Of a stretch of 64,000 nt of DNA, positions 21,368 to 34,944 are shown one piece after another. The first letter of the stretch is position 1; the number at the start of each line of letters is the position of its first letter. The translations under genes and the position numbers were made by a program. Under the pieces are notes generated by a model. The model made no database searches. It was given only the letters and a program-made list of their open reading frames with translations, and had not been told where the DNA came from. This stretch comes from Adineta ricciae. Its lineage: Eukaryota > Rotifera > Eurotatoria > Adinetida > Adinetidae. The stretch spans positions 1,597 through 65,596 of the forward strand of contig CAJNOJ010000079.1 of NCBI GenBank assembly GCA_905250025.1, read 5' to 3'.

Positions 21368-24179
21368 TCATAAAAAGGCGTGACTTTCTGAAGATTCATC
21401 ATGAGATATCTGTGGCTTGAGAGCTTCAATGGTGGTATTTAACTCTTCAGTGATTGGATTGGAGTTTATCGAAGTTGTCCGAGCAGTTGTAACTTCATTA
21501 TCATCCATAAATGATTTATTAATCTTTGGCGATAAATCGTGTCGTTTGCCTTTACGTCGATTTTTGATTCCCATGTCGTTGTCCATCATCTCCTCTAACG
21601 TTCCGTGATCAACGACGGTTGATATCGGTGCAATTGATATATCACGCACAGCTCGAAATTCTCCGCAGTTATTCAAATGTTCGTTTTCCAATCGAAAGTA
21701 GTTCCAAACAAATCGTCGAAAGATTTCGATTAGACCAAATATAAAGCCAATGACATCAGCATATTCAGCGGAACGTGTCCGAAACTGCATGAAAACGTTG
21801 ATCACCCATATGTAACGAAAGAGGACGTTTTCGACAATGGCTGCATAGTAATAGAATCTGGATGGATAAACAATTTGATCGCGTAGGAACTTATTTTCGC
21901 CGGCGTTTTTATCGAAGAATCCCCAATCCATTTTCAAATCCCAAATAACTTTGTAAGTTGCACCAATGAACGAAGCAATGATCCAAATATACAAAAAAGG
22001 ATTCGATGTGGGACTATCGAAATAATTTATCGCTGTGGCACGTCGCGCTGCATTGGTTCCCATGACGAAGAAGCCGCTAGCGTACTTGCCGGCGTTGACA
22101 AGATGCGGAAATTTCTGTTTCGTATCTCGATAACGTCTCAAGCATTGTGCAAATCGAAACCATGATGGCAAGATCATCAGAATGGTTTGCAGAAGGACTT
22201 GAGGCCAACCCTGACAAAGTACGCCACGTGTTGGAGAGGACGAGTACACTGGCCACCATCCGACATCGTAGATATAGAAACAAAAGAAATACTCAATATC
22301 GAAAAAGATCAATTCGAGTGATGTCAACTGATCGCCAAGCCAAAAGTCAGCGAAACCGACACGATAGAATGGGGCACAGATAATGCGACCTAGAATTTTC
22401 AGAAACCAGAATCGTGCATGATGGTAAAGCGTATGCGTTGGATTGAACAGAAATAAAAGAATTAGTGTAACAAAACCAAGCGGTTGTATAAATGGATAAA
22501 AGTCAAAATAAGATGATAAAATGAATCCTGTAAAACTTAAAAACCATATAACAAAAAGAAATGTACCAATCTCAAGAAATTGTTGGTAAGTAAGATGATT
22601 CCGAGGATCGATTTCAAATATAAGAACATGATTGACACCTGATGATGACCAACCGTAAACGTTGATGCCGACTAGAACTATATGAAGAACAACAAGAAAT
22701 GTTGACCGATAAAGAAACAATGCTTGTCGCCAAGCAAGTGGTTTCGTTGATTGACTATCATGAAGATTGGCTGCAAGAGCGATAACAGCAGGAAGTAGGA
22801 GACAAATCATTCCTTCAAGAATGAAATTATGCACGAGAAAGTTGAGTTCGTCAGTCTTACCGACAAATATTCCAACACGGAATGTTACAGCAGGTGATTG
22901 TTTTTCTTCCAACGGTGGCACACGTAAACGTTTCATTGCACGCGCTCGATTACCTGATTCCAATGTATCAGTGTACAACGTTTCGACATCACTAATCAAT
23001 TGTTCAACCCGTTTCGATGTATGGAAAGGAGCTGGATCAATATGCAGTTTTCTACAAGTAAATAATGAGTTTTATCGACGGATAAGTACGAAAGTAAAGT
23101 TTCCTTACCGCCATTCTTCACCACGTGTGGTTTGAAATAATTTATCATGCTTTTTCAATATCTTACGAAAACCAGTAAAATTCAATGTTTGATAGTTTTG
23201 CAACAAAACTAACATCAAATAAAATTCACTGAACGCTAGCTTCAAATCATTCCGTTTGCGATATTGCACACGTTGTGTTTGTTTTTCACGTGTCTTTTCC
23301 ACTAAACGTTCTGGCAGCACACGTGTTAATGGTGTGACGGCAGTTTGATCTTCCGAACGACGTTTTATCGTCGATGACTTCGTTTCATCATGTACTTCAT
23401 TGTTTCCAGACGGCTCGGCACCTGATGCACCTGAACGATGCGATACATGACGACGAGACTGTTCTATATGGCCAACTTCACTTTTCAACGTTTCCCAACG
23501 TCGCAGAGCTCTAGAAATATCGAAACAGTCTATTTCACGTTTAGGAAAACAAAAATAAAAAAATTAGAACTCGATAAACTAATCATACAGGTCAAAGATT
23601 GGTCGTGTAAGACTGACCTTGACATTTACATGAATTTCACTGCAGTTACAAAAATGTCGCTGCTACGCATTTGATACTACGTCACTATTTCATATTGGAT
23701 TTCAAATTAGCATTGCCCGAAAACAAGGATTAGTTTCCAGTCCATAGACTGACGTTCTCTGAAGAAAAACGACTCTGTCATTGTGCGCAAAATTACGAAG
23801 TACTTGACTTTGCATATTGCTTCAAGCTGATTTCATTAACATAATTTCAACCAAATAGAAATCACGTTGGAAGTATACGTACTCAGCAATCTTCTCCGCA
23901 AAAAATGTATTGATCTTTGTCGCTTCTTTTTCACAATACTAAAACCAAGAAAAAAAAGAAGACGGATGAGCGGAGTGTTGATTCGAGCATTCTTACCTGG
24001 AAAAAATGTTCATCAACACGAAAGAAAAATTGTTCACGTAGAATATTATCACTGTCATCCACAAACGGTTGTGCTTTGGCAACCGCTTGTGCCAGTAATT
24101 CTTTCATATCATCGTAACGAATATACTGACTGTTCCATTCGGGTGTGACATGTGCTGATAAATGTTCGGCAAATTTCAT
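21368..24179 (-). CDS. XPR1: SPX-EXS phosphate exporter XPR1
   Basis: Four exons (24179-23997, 23938-23883, 23510-23109, 23051-21368) join in frame to 774 aa. The N-terminal SPX domain starts [20 protein letters not shown], continues through [19 protein letters not shown] and ends with the basic [14 protein letters not shown] helix that binds inositol pyrophosphates. The EXS membrane domain carries [21 protein letters not shown] and [13 protein letters not shown]. The family exports inorganic phosphate across the plasma membrane under control of inositol pyrophosphate binding to SPX. The gene is a normal host transporter (the name comes from its use as a receptor by mouse retroviruses). The loop after SPX is Ser/Glu-rich (residues about 90-150), and the C-terminal tail is polar, as in animal XPR1. 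Confidence 0.94.
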
Positions 24180-24591
24180 TTTCGAACTGTTCTTTCAAGT
24201 AAATATCATTTAGAACAAGTGCCTAAGAAGAAGAAAAAACGACAAATCAGTAAGTCTCGTTTCTGCGGAGGAGGGTTTTATTTGCTTAGCAAAGCCTTTT
24301 CTTTCTTGTTCTGTTGAAGAAATGAATGATAGTTGTATACATATGCACAGAATCGAGATAAATGAATCGAACAAAAAAGAAGAGAAATGTCGAGTACGAA
24401 GAAAAATAGAAGTATATACGTCATAAATCGCTTCTGCGCTTTTCGACACAATAGAAACCTGCTCAAGCAAAAAGAAAATCGAAAACGTACCGAATTCGGT
24501 CAAACTTCCGGCGATAGATTATTATCTAGAAAAAGAAACAATAACAAAAACAAAATGTTTGTTATATTTTTCAAAGAATATTTCTTATTAT
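24180..24591. other. Intergenic between NLE1 and XPR1
   Basis: AT-rich spacer of 412 bp between the NLE1 stop and the XPR1 start on the same strand. It presumably holds the NLE1 3' UTR and the XPR1 leader. Frames here are low in complexity and not supported. Confidence 0.35.
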
Positions 24592-26132
24592 TTATCTTCG
24601 CCAGAGTTTTAATACTTTATCTTTTCCTCCGCTTGCAACCTTTTGTCCATCAGGACTATAATCGACTGCATAGATTTCGTCAGCATGTCCAGGTAGATCA
24701 AAAAGAAGACACCGTTTTTCGATATTCCAAACTTTTAATGTGCTATCAGCACTACCAGACACGAGTAACCGAGAATCGGCTGACCAAGCTATTTGATAAA
24801 CAGCTTGTACGTGTCCACGCAAGGTGGAAAGAAAAGCACCAGTACGACTGGACCACAATTTGATGGATTTGTCAAAGCTAGCGGATGCTAACAGTCGTGT
24901 ATCAGGAGAAAATTTCACGTCATTGATTAACTGTTGATGACCGGTCATTCGAGCGAGAGGCTTTTTATCCGTTTCGGGTTTCCATAGATAGAGTGTGAAA
25001 TCATCCGAACCGGAAACCAATCGTTCACCACCGTTTGTATCAAATAATTTATAAACTTTTTCGTATCTTTCCGACGCTAATGTTTGCAATGTTGATTCAT
25101 CGAGATGATCATATTCGTCCGAAGCACGTTCTTTTGATGGTTCATAAGCACCAGTTCGTATAACATAGTCAGTCGACAACGCCAGCGTATTAACCCAATG
25201 TGCGTGTCCTTCCAACGTTCGGCATAGCACACCATCTGTTGTACGCCACACTTTGATGGTACGATCTTGCGATGCTGAATAAAGTAAATTTTGTCCACCC
25301 CATTTTACACATGTCACCGATGCTGTATGACCACTGAGAGTAAAAACTGTTTTAAATAAATGTGTATCCCAAATTTTAATCGTTGTATCTTTGCTACCAG
25401 ACGCTAATAAACGACAACTGCCGTTCAAATGCAGAGGTTGCCAACTCAACGAATTGATCCATTGACGATGACCAGATAATAATTTTGTCCCTAGAGAACA
25501 TCAGATATCGAAGAATCGATCGAGAGAAGAAACGTCTGTTTACCATGCTGTTTGCCAGTAGCACCAATCCATAAGCCAATGAGTCCCTGTTTACATGACG
25601 ATGCGACCATTTTTCCATTCGGCGCCCAACTTAAACACAAGATCCAGTGTCTATGTGCTTTGCCGTATTCATCAAATGGTGTTTGTGTATTCAAATCCCA
25701 AAACCGAACAGTCGTATCGCCGCTACCCGATGCTAATAATTTTCCATTAGGACTGAACTGTAAAACGGTAATCGCTTCTAGATGTCCTTCGATTGTTGCC
25801 GTACATCGTTCAACTGGAATAACTTGAAACCGTGCTTTCGGTACACAAACAATGTTCAAGGTTTTCTCGAACATTTGTTTATTTGCTTGTTCTTCAAAAT
25901 ATTTTTCCAACGACTCTTTAATTTCAATCTCATCGATATAGAATGAATACGGAACTGGTTCATTGTTATCAACAGCTGCTGCTCCTTCTTGTACTTGAGC
26001 AAGTCCATTGGTAATACTATTCAATTGGCGAAGATTGACTGTCAAAGGTATTTCCACCGGGCCACCCAATAACGTCCCATTTTCGAGTTGGAACTGACTC
26101 AGCACTGCTTTATCGGATGCTGCCATGATCAA
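24592..26132 (-). CDS. NLE1: Notchless homologue (ribosome assembly WD40 protein)
   Basis: Two exons (26132-25544, 25490-24592; join in frame) give 495 aa against 485 in human. The N-terminal NLE domain (QFQLENGTLLGGPVEIPLTV) is followed by eight WD40 repeats, with near-identical family blocks GKLLASGSGDTTVRFWDLNT, LLYSASQDRTIKVWR, RLVSGSDDFTLYLWKP, RMTGHQQLINDVKFSPD, LLASASFDKSIKLW and YQIAWSADSRLLVSGSADST, ending KVLKLWRR. Notchless/Rsa4 binds the MIDAS domain of the AAA ATPase Midasin (Rea1) through its NLE domain during nucleolar 60S maturation and was first linked to Notch signalling. The start may be Met 26132 or Met 26126. A pyrimidine-rich acceptor (GTTCCTCTGTCCTTAG) lies about 45-50 nt upstream, just after the previous gene's stop. 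Confidence 0.95.
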
Positions 26133-26211
26133 TCGATGGATTTATACGTATATAAAACAAAAGAAAAGAAAAACAAAATAAAACTAAGGACAGAGGAACG
26201 GAAACACATCA

Positions 26212-26478
26212 CTATTCTGATTCTTTTTTTCTTTTATTTCCTATATAGTTTTCTAAATCATTAAGCATAAGTTCCTTTTCACGTTTCTGTATTGCGGATT
26301 TACCATATAAACAAAACAATAATCCACCAGTTAGCCACAACAAACTATAACGTGTGTTCGAATTCTTTACAATACGTTTGAATAACGACAACCATGCTGT
26401 TTGAGTTGGTCTATCTGAATGGACAACTTTCGGTTGGTGTTCGTTGATAATCGGCGGCGGATGGCTTCTCATCGTCAT
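26212..26478 (-). CDS. Small single-pass membrane protein, unknown
   Basis: This intronless 88-aa frame has a polar, Pro/His-rich N-terminus (SHPPPIINEHQPKVV), one hydrophobic segment near residues 46-65 (YSLLWLTGGLLFCLYGKSAI) and a highly charged C-terminus ending KRKKESE. The shape suits a single-pass mitochondrial or ER protein, but no family is recognised. The start is supported by an acceptor-like TTTTCTAG 13 nt upstream of the ATG. It is the third of four tightly spaced minus-strand genes (USB1, PIGBOS1-like, this gene, NLE1), which is the best evidence that it is real. Confidence 0.65.
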   Translation of the reverse strand: MTMRSHPPPIINEHQPKVVHSDRPTQTAWLSLFKRIVKNSNTRYSLLWLTGGLLFCLYGKSAIQKREKELMLNDLENYIGNKRKKESE

Positions 26479-26613
26479 TTAAGATATTTATCTAGAAAAC
26501 TAACAAACTATTAAACAAGAGAACAAATCATTTCGTCGCTCGCAGATTTTTTTCTAAAAGAAAACAATATTGAGAACCTCGAAGTTTTCATATATGCGGT
26601 AAAAGCCAACGAA

Positions 26614-26823
26614 CTACAAACTACCTTGCTCCATTTCCGCCTTTCGTCGTGCTTGGATCTCTTTTAATGCTTCGCGTCTTTCAATCTCGTCTTTGGCTTG
26701 TTGAAGGCCAGGCTTGAATGTGTAAATACCAGCTAGGACACCCACAATGCAAGCAACGGTGAAATCAGACCATGACATGCGTTTCCGAAAGCCAATATTT
26801 GGAATACGAAATCTAAAAGCCAT
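26614..26823 (-). CDS. PIGBOS1-like: PIGBOS1-like single-pass microprotein
   Basis: This 69-aa intronless frame starts MAFRFRIPNIGF at 26823. A hydrophobic segment (FTVACIVGVLAGIYTFKPGL) is followed by a charged helix rich in Lys, Glu and Arg. The GVLAGIYTFKPGLQQAKDE segment resembles vertebrate PIGBOS1 (54 aa), an outer mitochondrial membrane microprotein that contacts ER CLCC1 and tunes the unfolded protein response. Length, topology and the order Gly-rich TM, Tyr, Phe, Pro and acidic/basic tail agree, but such a short match is only moderate evidence. The ATG lies 41 nt after the USB1 stop and 5 nt after TTTTGATTTCAG, so the upstream start at 26913 is discarded: it overlaps the USB1 terminal exon. 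Confidence 0.65.
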   Translation of the reverse strand: MAFRFRIPNIGFRKRMSWSDFTVACIVGVLAGIYTFKPGLQQAKDEIERREALKEIQARRKAEMEQGSL

Positions 26824-26864
26824 TCTATCTGAAATCAAAACGATCATCGAAGTTTTTCTCTCTT
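26824..26864 (-). promoter_or_regulatory. 41-nt intercistronic spacer with acceptor
   Basis: Between the USB1 stop (26867-26865) and the next ATG (26823), the minus strand reads a mixed pyrimidine tract ending TTTTGATTTCAG, 5 nt before the ATG. It has no space for its own promoter, so a spliced-leader acceptor is the likely reading. Confidence 0.55.
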
Positions 26865-27783
26865 TCAGGAAGATTTCGTCAAATGATAAACACGTTTGCC
26901 TGCTTTCAAACAAATATCATCAACAGGTATCATCATGGAACTCGGTTGACATTGATATTGTTTGAAAATCGACTAAAACAACATGATGAGTGTGGCGGAT
27001 TCGATACATATCACCTTACCTGACATTGTTCCTGCCAATCTAACGGTAGCTTTTCTTGCCGATTACTAGCGGTTGAATATGCAAAACTGACGTGAAAACA
27101 TGGGTTCTGAACAAAAATCGAAGTATATGTTGAAAGACGGATAAGGACAATTTACCTTGTAATAACAAGGATATCGATGTTCTTCGAGTATCCTATCAAC
27201 GATTTCAACTAGTTGAGAAATTTGCCGATGCTGATCAAGTGTGAATACTAAAAACGAACTGCAATTAAGATGTTACACTTTCTCTGTTAATGTTTCTGAT
27301 CACACTTACGTCGAATCATCGTCGTTGTTTAATATCGTGACGTTTTCGATGCGTGTCGCGAATCTATTTATATAATAAAACATTGATTCTCGATTTCTGT
27401 AATAGTTATACCTGTTCATTGACGTTGTCAGTTCATTTTGAAGACTCTTTCGAATCGACTCGATGTGTAGAAAACGAATAGGAAATGTTTTCGATAGGCT
27501 TATATGCAACTCTCCCAAACGTTTCCATATCTCCTGTTTTTCATTGAAAATCTCCAATAAATCATCAATCATTGTATCCATATGTGATGAACAATCGACT
27601 ACAAATACAAAAAAGTTTCCGGTGAATTTCGCAAATCACTCAAATTTTACCAAACGCATAAATTGACAATGCCCAATTGCCTTCTTCGTGTGGAAATAAT
27701 CTCACTCGATCATTTTTATTCTTCTCCGTCGACGAACATTCCTCATTATCCGATTCCGAGGAACTGTACAAAACAAGACTCAT
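26865..27783 (-). CDS. USB1: U6 snRNA 3'-5' exonuclease (2H phosphodiesterase)
   Basis: Six exons (27783-27651, 27598-27412, 27363-27310, 27258-27156, 27106-27020, 26972-26865) join in frame to 223 aa. Family blocks are RVRLFPHEEGNWALSIY near the N-terminus, the first catalytic HxS in LHISLSKTFPIR, FLVFTLDQHRQ with LVEIVDRILEEH, the second catalytic HxS in NPCFHVSFAYS, and the terminal DDICLKAGKRVYHL strand. USB1 trims the oligo(U) tail of U6 snRNA in the nucleus and leaves a terminal phosphate that protects it, so it supports pre-mRNA splicing. The start follows TTTTTCTTAG by one base. It is the first gene of the four-gene cluster and is divergent from CUL1. Confidence 0.93.
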
Positions 27784-27971
27784 CCTAAGAAAAATAAAAT
27801 CTCTTCTGCTGACTTTCTGTAAAGAAAGTCTGATTGGTTGTCGGTCGACCAATAGAATGATTTTGTTTCGTCCTCTATTGTGTATCTTGGCCATAGAGAG
27901 TAGAGAATGAAAAGAAAAAATCTATACCAGCTGATTACTTTTTTATATACTTTTTCATTCAAATAACGAGC
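27784..27971. promoter_or_regulatory. Shared divergent promoter region, USB1/CUL1
   Basis: Only 188 bp separate the USB1 start on the minus strand from the CUL1 start on the plus strand. Both transcription units must start here, less any leader introns, so a bidirectional promoter is likely. No TATA box or known motif is asserted. Confidence 0.5.
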
Positions 27972-31176
<3,205 letters not shown>

Positions 31177-31669
31177 CTCGATAATCCACCTACACAAATC
31201 TTTTTCGTTGTTGTTATTGTTTATTCAGTATGTGTGTGTGCGTGTGTGCATCTTTTCTTTTTCTGTATAGTTTACATAATCTTTGCACAAGCAAGAAATA
31301 ATACAAAACGATATCATCTTCATCGGCAGTTGAATATTGTCGTATAGATATATTATCCTAGGCTCAACTTTCTATGTTGTATAAAATGATGTGCTATTTC
31401 TTTTCGTGGATTGTCACATTTTACTTCTTTTTTTCCCTTTTTTTGCTGTCCTACGACACTTAACTCATATTAAAATTAATCTGAATTATTCTGTTAAGAA
31501 TCGAACTTCTTACACTATGAATTGAACTGGTGTGGGAAAGAACTTTTTCATTGGCTGCCTTCAGACGAATAACCTCATGTTGTTTGCAATCTTGAAAAAG
31601 GATGGAAAAAACCAACGGTGAATATATAAAAAGATTTGTTCTTTGATTCGATCTTTCATACGAGAAAAC
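31177..31669. other. Intergenic, 3' UTR of CUL1 and upstream of RBR gene
   Basis: T-rich sequence with a short imperfect TG repeat around 31228-31250. No gene was recognised. Confidence 0.35.
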
Positions 31670-32533
31670 ATGCAGTGTGAATTTTGTAAATCAAAGATTT
31701 TGTCCGATAATTTTGCAATGATTAATAAAAAGCGTTATTGTTTATCCTGTCTTACGAAAAATCCATCATTATTTGCGGTTGGCAATCAAAATGCGTCAAG
31801 TGAATCAACCAAACAATGTCAAGTATGTTTTGATGAAAAATCTGAGAAAGAATTTCAAAAAGTCTACAGTCGCCGGTGTTCCCATGTTGAGCGTCGAATT
31901 TGTGACAATTGTCTCTATCAGCATGTTAAACAGGAATTTGGAAAAATGTGTACGGACAGTGCGCGATGTCCTGAATTGAGCTGTCGCACTAATTTCAGTG
32001 TGAAAACAGTACAAAAGATTCTATCGGACAAGAATGACAAAGCTCTGTTGGAAAAATACGAACGTTTTATTCTTCATCGACAATTGGAAATGATGCCGGA
32101 GTTTATCTGGTGCGCACATGGATGTGGAATGGGTCAGTTGAATGATGGTGGAGATGAAAACAACATTGTCAGATGTGCCAAATGTCGTCAACAAACGTGT
32201 TTCACACATAAAGCAGTATGGCATACGGATATGACCTGCGCAGAGTAGGTTTTGTTGAGTGTTGTGCTAAATCAACATTCTTTTTATTTCAGATATGATG
32301 CCGTTTATAATTCCGAACAACGAGCCTCACAATCGTGGATTTCACAAAACTGTAAGAAATGTCCTAAATGTTCCGCACGAATCGAAAAGGCGTCAGGATG
32401 TGATCATATGACATGTGGCAAATGTCGGTATGAATTTTGTTGGTCATGCTTAGCCGACTACAACGCTATTCGACACGATGGTAATCATCGACATGATTCT
32501 GGTTGTAAACATTACGCTCCTTATTCTAATTGA
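31670..32533 (+). CDS. RING-between-RING (RBR) E3 ubiquitin ligase
   Basis: Two exons (31670-32244, 32293-32533) join to 271 aa. The N-terminal mini zinc motif (CEFCKSKIL...CLSC) is followed by RING1 (CQVCFDEKSEKEF ... CSHVERRICDNCL ... CPELSC), an IBR (FIWCAHGCGMGQL ... VRCAKCRQQTCFTH) and RING2 (CPKCSARIEKASGCDHMTC ... CRYEFCWSC). The GCD segment of RING2 holds the catalytic Cys position that forms the ubiquitin thioester. RBR ligases combine RING binding of E2 with a HECT-like transfer step. It lacks the Ariadne domain of ARIH1/2 and the UBL of Parkin, so it is a minimal RBR, a layout common in protists and in bdelloid gene sets. An alternative start lies at 31643. Confidence 0.88.
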
Positions 32534-32672
32534 AATGAATAAATACCTATTTCTTATCTATTGTGTCTTATCAGCAGCCAGGGGGAAAGAAAAGATGGCT
32601 TGGTAGTGTTAGTGATAGAATCATAGAGTTGAGAGCAAGACATCTATTGTTGTTTTGCGAAATTTATTCAGT

Positions 32673-34895
32673 ATGGTCAGTACTCGATCATTTGTGACGT
32701 TTAGTACGGTTTGTTTTTATTTAACATGTTTATCAGTGGCAGGTTCTCATGCAGATGTCCATTCGACGTCTACCCGACGAACGTGGGATCAAGCCATTGC
32801 CATGGCTAAATCGTTTGTTCGACACTTAAATTTAACAGAAAAATGTGCGATGACAGCCGGCATTAAAGGTCGGTGCGCCGGCAATGTCTTGCCTATACCA
32901 CGTCTGAATTTCACCGGTCTGTGCTTTCAAGATTCGCCATCTGGCGTTGGCGATGGAATTCTCTATGCAACAGCATTTGTGCCCGGTATACAGATCGCAG
33001 CTACCTGGGATCGAGATTTATTTTACAAGCGTGCCGTGGCCATTGGTAGAGAATTTCAAGGAAAAGGTATCAATTTTGCGTTGGGTCCCATGATGAATAT
33101 CGATCGTAATGCGCGACATGGTCGAAATTGGGAAGGATTCGGTGCTGATCCCTATCTATCAGGAGAAAATGCTTTTCTGTACGTACAAGGTCTTCAAGAT
33201 CAAGGAGTAGTTGCAACCGCCAAACATTACATTTGTAATGAGCAAGAAACAAATCGTATTTATGCTACACAAAATTTGACTTATATACGTAGTTATTCAG
33301 CTAATCTCGATGATAAAACTATGCATGAGATTTACCTTTGGCCATTTGCGGCCAGCGTCGCAGCTGGTGTGGGCTCTGTCATGTGTTCATACAACGAAGT
33401 CAACAACACACCCGCTTGTCAAAATGATAAAACACTGAATCAACTCCTCAAAGGAGAACTCGGATATTTAGGAAACGTCATGTCGGACTGGGGCGCAACA
33501 AAAACAGGTGCTCAATCAGCGTTAGGAGGTCTAGATATCGATATGCCCGGCTCTGATGGATTGATGGGCATGTCCCTTGTTGAAGAAGTTCGTAAAGGAA
33601 AAATATCAGAATCGCGGATCGATGATATGATTATTCGACTGCTGTCACCTTACTATCTCCTTGGGCAGGATCAAGGATATCCAACAGTCGATTTAGATCG
33701 AGACGTGCTTGAAAATCACTATCAGATTAATCGCGAGATCAGTACAGCCGGTATTATTTTACTTAAAAATACGAATTATGTTTTGCCGTTCAATGTTACT
33801 ACGGACAAGCACTTTTTTGTTTACGGTGAAGCGGCGACTCAATCCAGACATGGATTTGTTGGTGCAGGTGAATTGCAACATGGTGGTGCAACTTACCAAG
33901 GTGGAGGCTCTGGTTATGTTGAACCAACATATGCTATCGATCCTCTTACTTCTTTGTTATTGAAAAGTCGGGATGCACATCTTCAAATTCGCTATATTAC
34001 TGACCAATCTGATTATCTTCTGATCGAAAGCTCGTTCCGATACCATGGTTTTCATCAAGCAAAATGTCTTGTTTTTATAAGTGCTTTCTCTTCCGAAGGG
34101 TTCGACAGATTAGATCTTCTCCCTGCAAACGATGGCAATCTACTTGTGAGAACAGTTGCGTCTCATTGCGCAAACACAATCGTCGTCGTCAACAGTGTAT
34201 CACAATTGGATCTTGAAGCATGGATTGATCATCCTAACGTGACAGGTGTGATCTGGTCAGGCATGCCTGCGTCCGAATACGGACCGGCTATAGTCGATGT
34301 TCTGTTCGGTGATTACAATCCAGGCGACAAACTAGTATTTACAATAGCGAAGAAAGCCTCAGACTATGGTACAGATATCACGCTATCATTTGAATCCAAC
34401 TACGTTGAAGGTGTCTTCTTGGATTATCGTCATTTCGATAAAAACAATATTACACCACGATATTATTTTGGCTATGGTCTTTCTTATACGACGTTCTCGT
34501 TTTCACAGCTTGTTATCTCGAAAACGACGGTAGATCGACAACGACGAATACGATCTTACGCAAATCAGGGCACATCGACGCTCTTTGAACCTGTCTATCA
34601 GATAACATTTACTATCACTAATGCAGGCAAAGTCTACGGTTCTGAAGTACCTCAGCTTTACCTCGGATTTCCTACTGAAGCAGCAGAACCACCCAAAGTA
34701 CTGCGAGGCTTCCAAAGAGTATATTTATCAGCAGGTGAATCGAAAACTGTAACGTTGGTGCTATCACAAAAAGACATATCGTATTGGAATGTTGTTAATC
34801 AAAAATGGTCAATCGCTTCGGGCAATTATTCAGTTTGGATTTCAACATCTGCCAATAGTGCTGACATCAAACTCACAGGTTTCTTTAAGATATAA
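32673..34895 (+). CDS. Secreted GH3 beta-glucosidase, fungal type
   Basis: This intronless 740-746 aa frame has a signal peptide (FVTFSTVCFYLTCLSVAGS). The GH3 N-terminal barrel shows LPIPRLNFTGLCFQDSPSGV, a catalytic-pocket KHYICNEQE block and the nucleophile Asp in VMSDWGATKTG. The GH3 C-terminal domain (ISTAGIILLKN, GVIWSGMPASEYGPAIVDVL, GDYNPGDKLVFTIAK) and a fibronectin III-like domain (GSEVPQLYLGFP, PPKVLRGFQRV) follow. GH3 beta-glucosidases release glucose from cello-oligosaccharides and aryl glucosides. The SDYG and PPKVLRGF wording is that of ascomycete enzymes, and animals generally lack secreted GH3 enzymes of this kind. With no introns among intron-rich neighbours, horizontal transfer is the likely origin. 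The start may be Met 32655 or Met 32673, and the protein looks intact. Confidence 0.92.
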   Translation: MVSTRSFVTFSTVCFYLTCLSVAGSHADVHSTSTRRTWDQAIAMAKSFVRHLNLTEKCAMTAGIKGRCAGNVLPIPRLNFTGLCFQDSPSGVGDGILYATAFVPGIQIAATWDRDLFYKRAVAIGREFQGKGINFALGPMMNIDRNARHGRNWEGFGADPYLSGENAFLYVQGLQDQGVVATAKHYICNEQETNRIYATQNLTYIRSYSANLDDKTMHEIYLWPFAASVAAGVGSVMCSYNEVNNTPACQNDKTLNQLLKGELGYLGNVMSDWGATKTGAQSALGGLDIDMPGSDGLMGMSLVEEVRKGKISESRIDDMIIRLLSPYYLLGQDQGYPTVDLDRDVLENHYQINREISTAGIILLKNTNYVLPFNVTTDKHFFVYGEAATQSRHGFVGAGELQHGGATYQGGGSGYVEPTYAIDPLTSLLLKSRDAHLQIRYITDQSDYLLIESSFRYHGFHQAKCLVFISAFSSEGFDRLDLLPANDGNLLVRTVASHCANTIVVVNSVSQLDLEAWIDHPNVTGVIWSGMPASEYGPAIVDVLFGDYNPGDKLVFTIAKKASDYGTDITLSFESNYVEGVFLDYRHFDKNNITPRYYFGYGLSYTTFSFSQLVISKTTVDRQRRIRSYANQGTSTLFEPVYQITFTITNAGKVYGSEVPQLYLGFPTEAAEPPKVLRGFQRVYLSAGESKTVTLVLSQKDISYWNVVNQKWSIASGNYSVWISTSANSADIKLTGFFKI

Positions 34896-34944
34896 ATGAT
34901 TATTTTTATTGTTTTATAAAAGAAAAGAGTAAAAAGTTTGAAAA

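Noticed and set aside
21368..24179. Viral origin suggested by the name of XPR1
   Set aside because: XPR1 is a cellular phosphate exporter with SPX and EXS domains; the gene has animal introns and no viral sequence.
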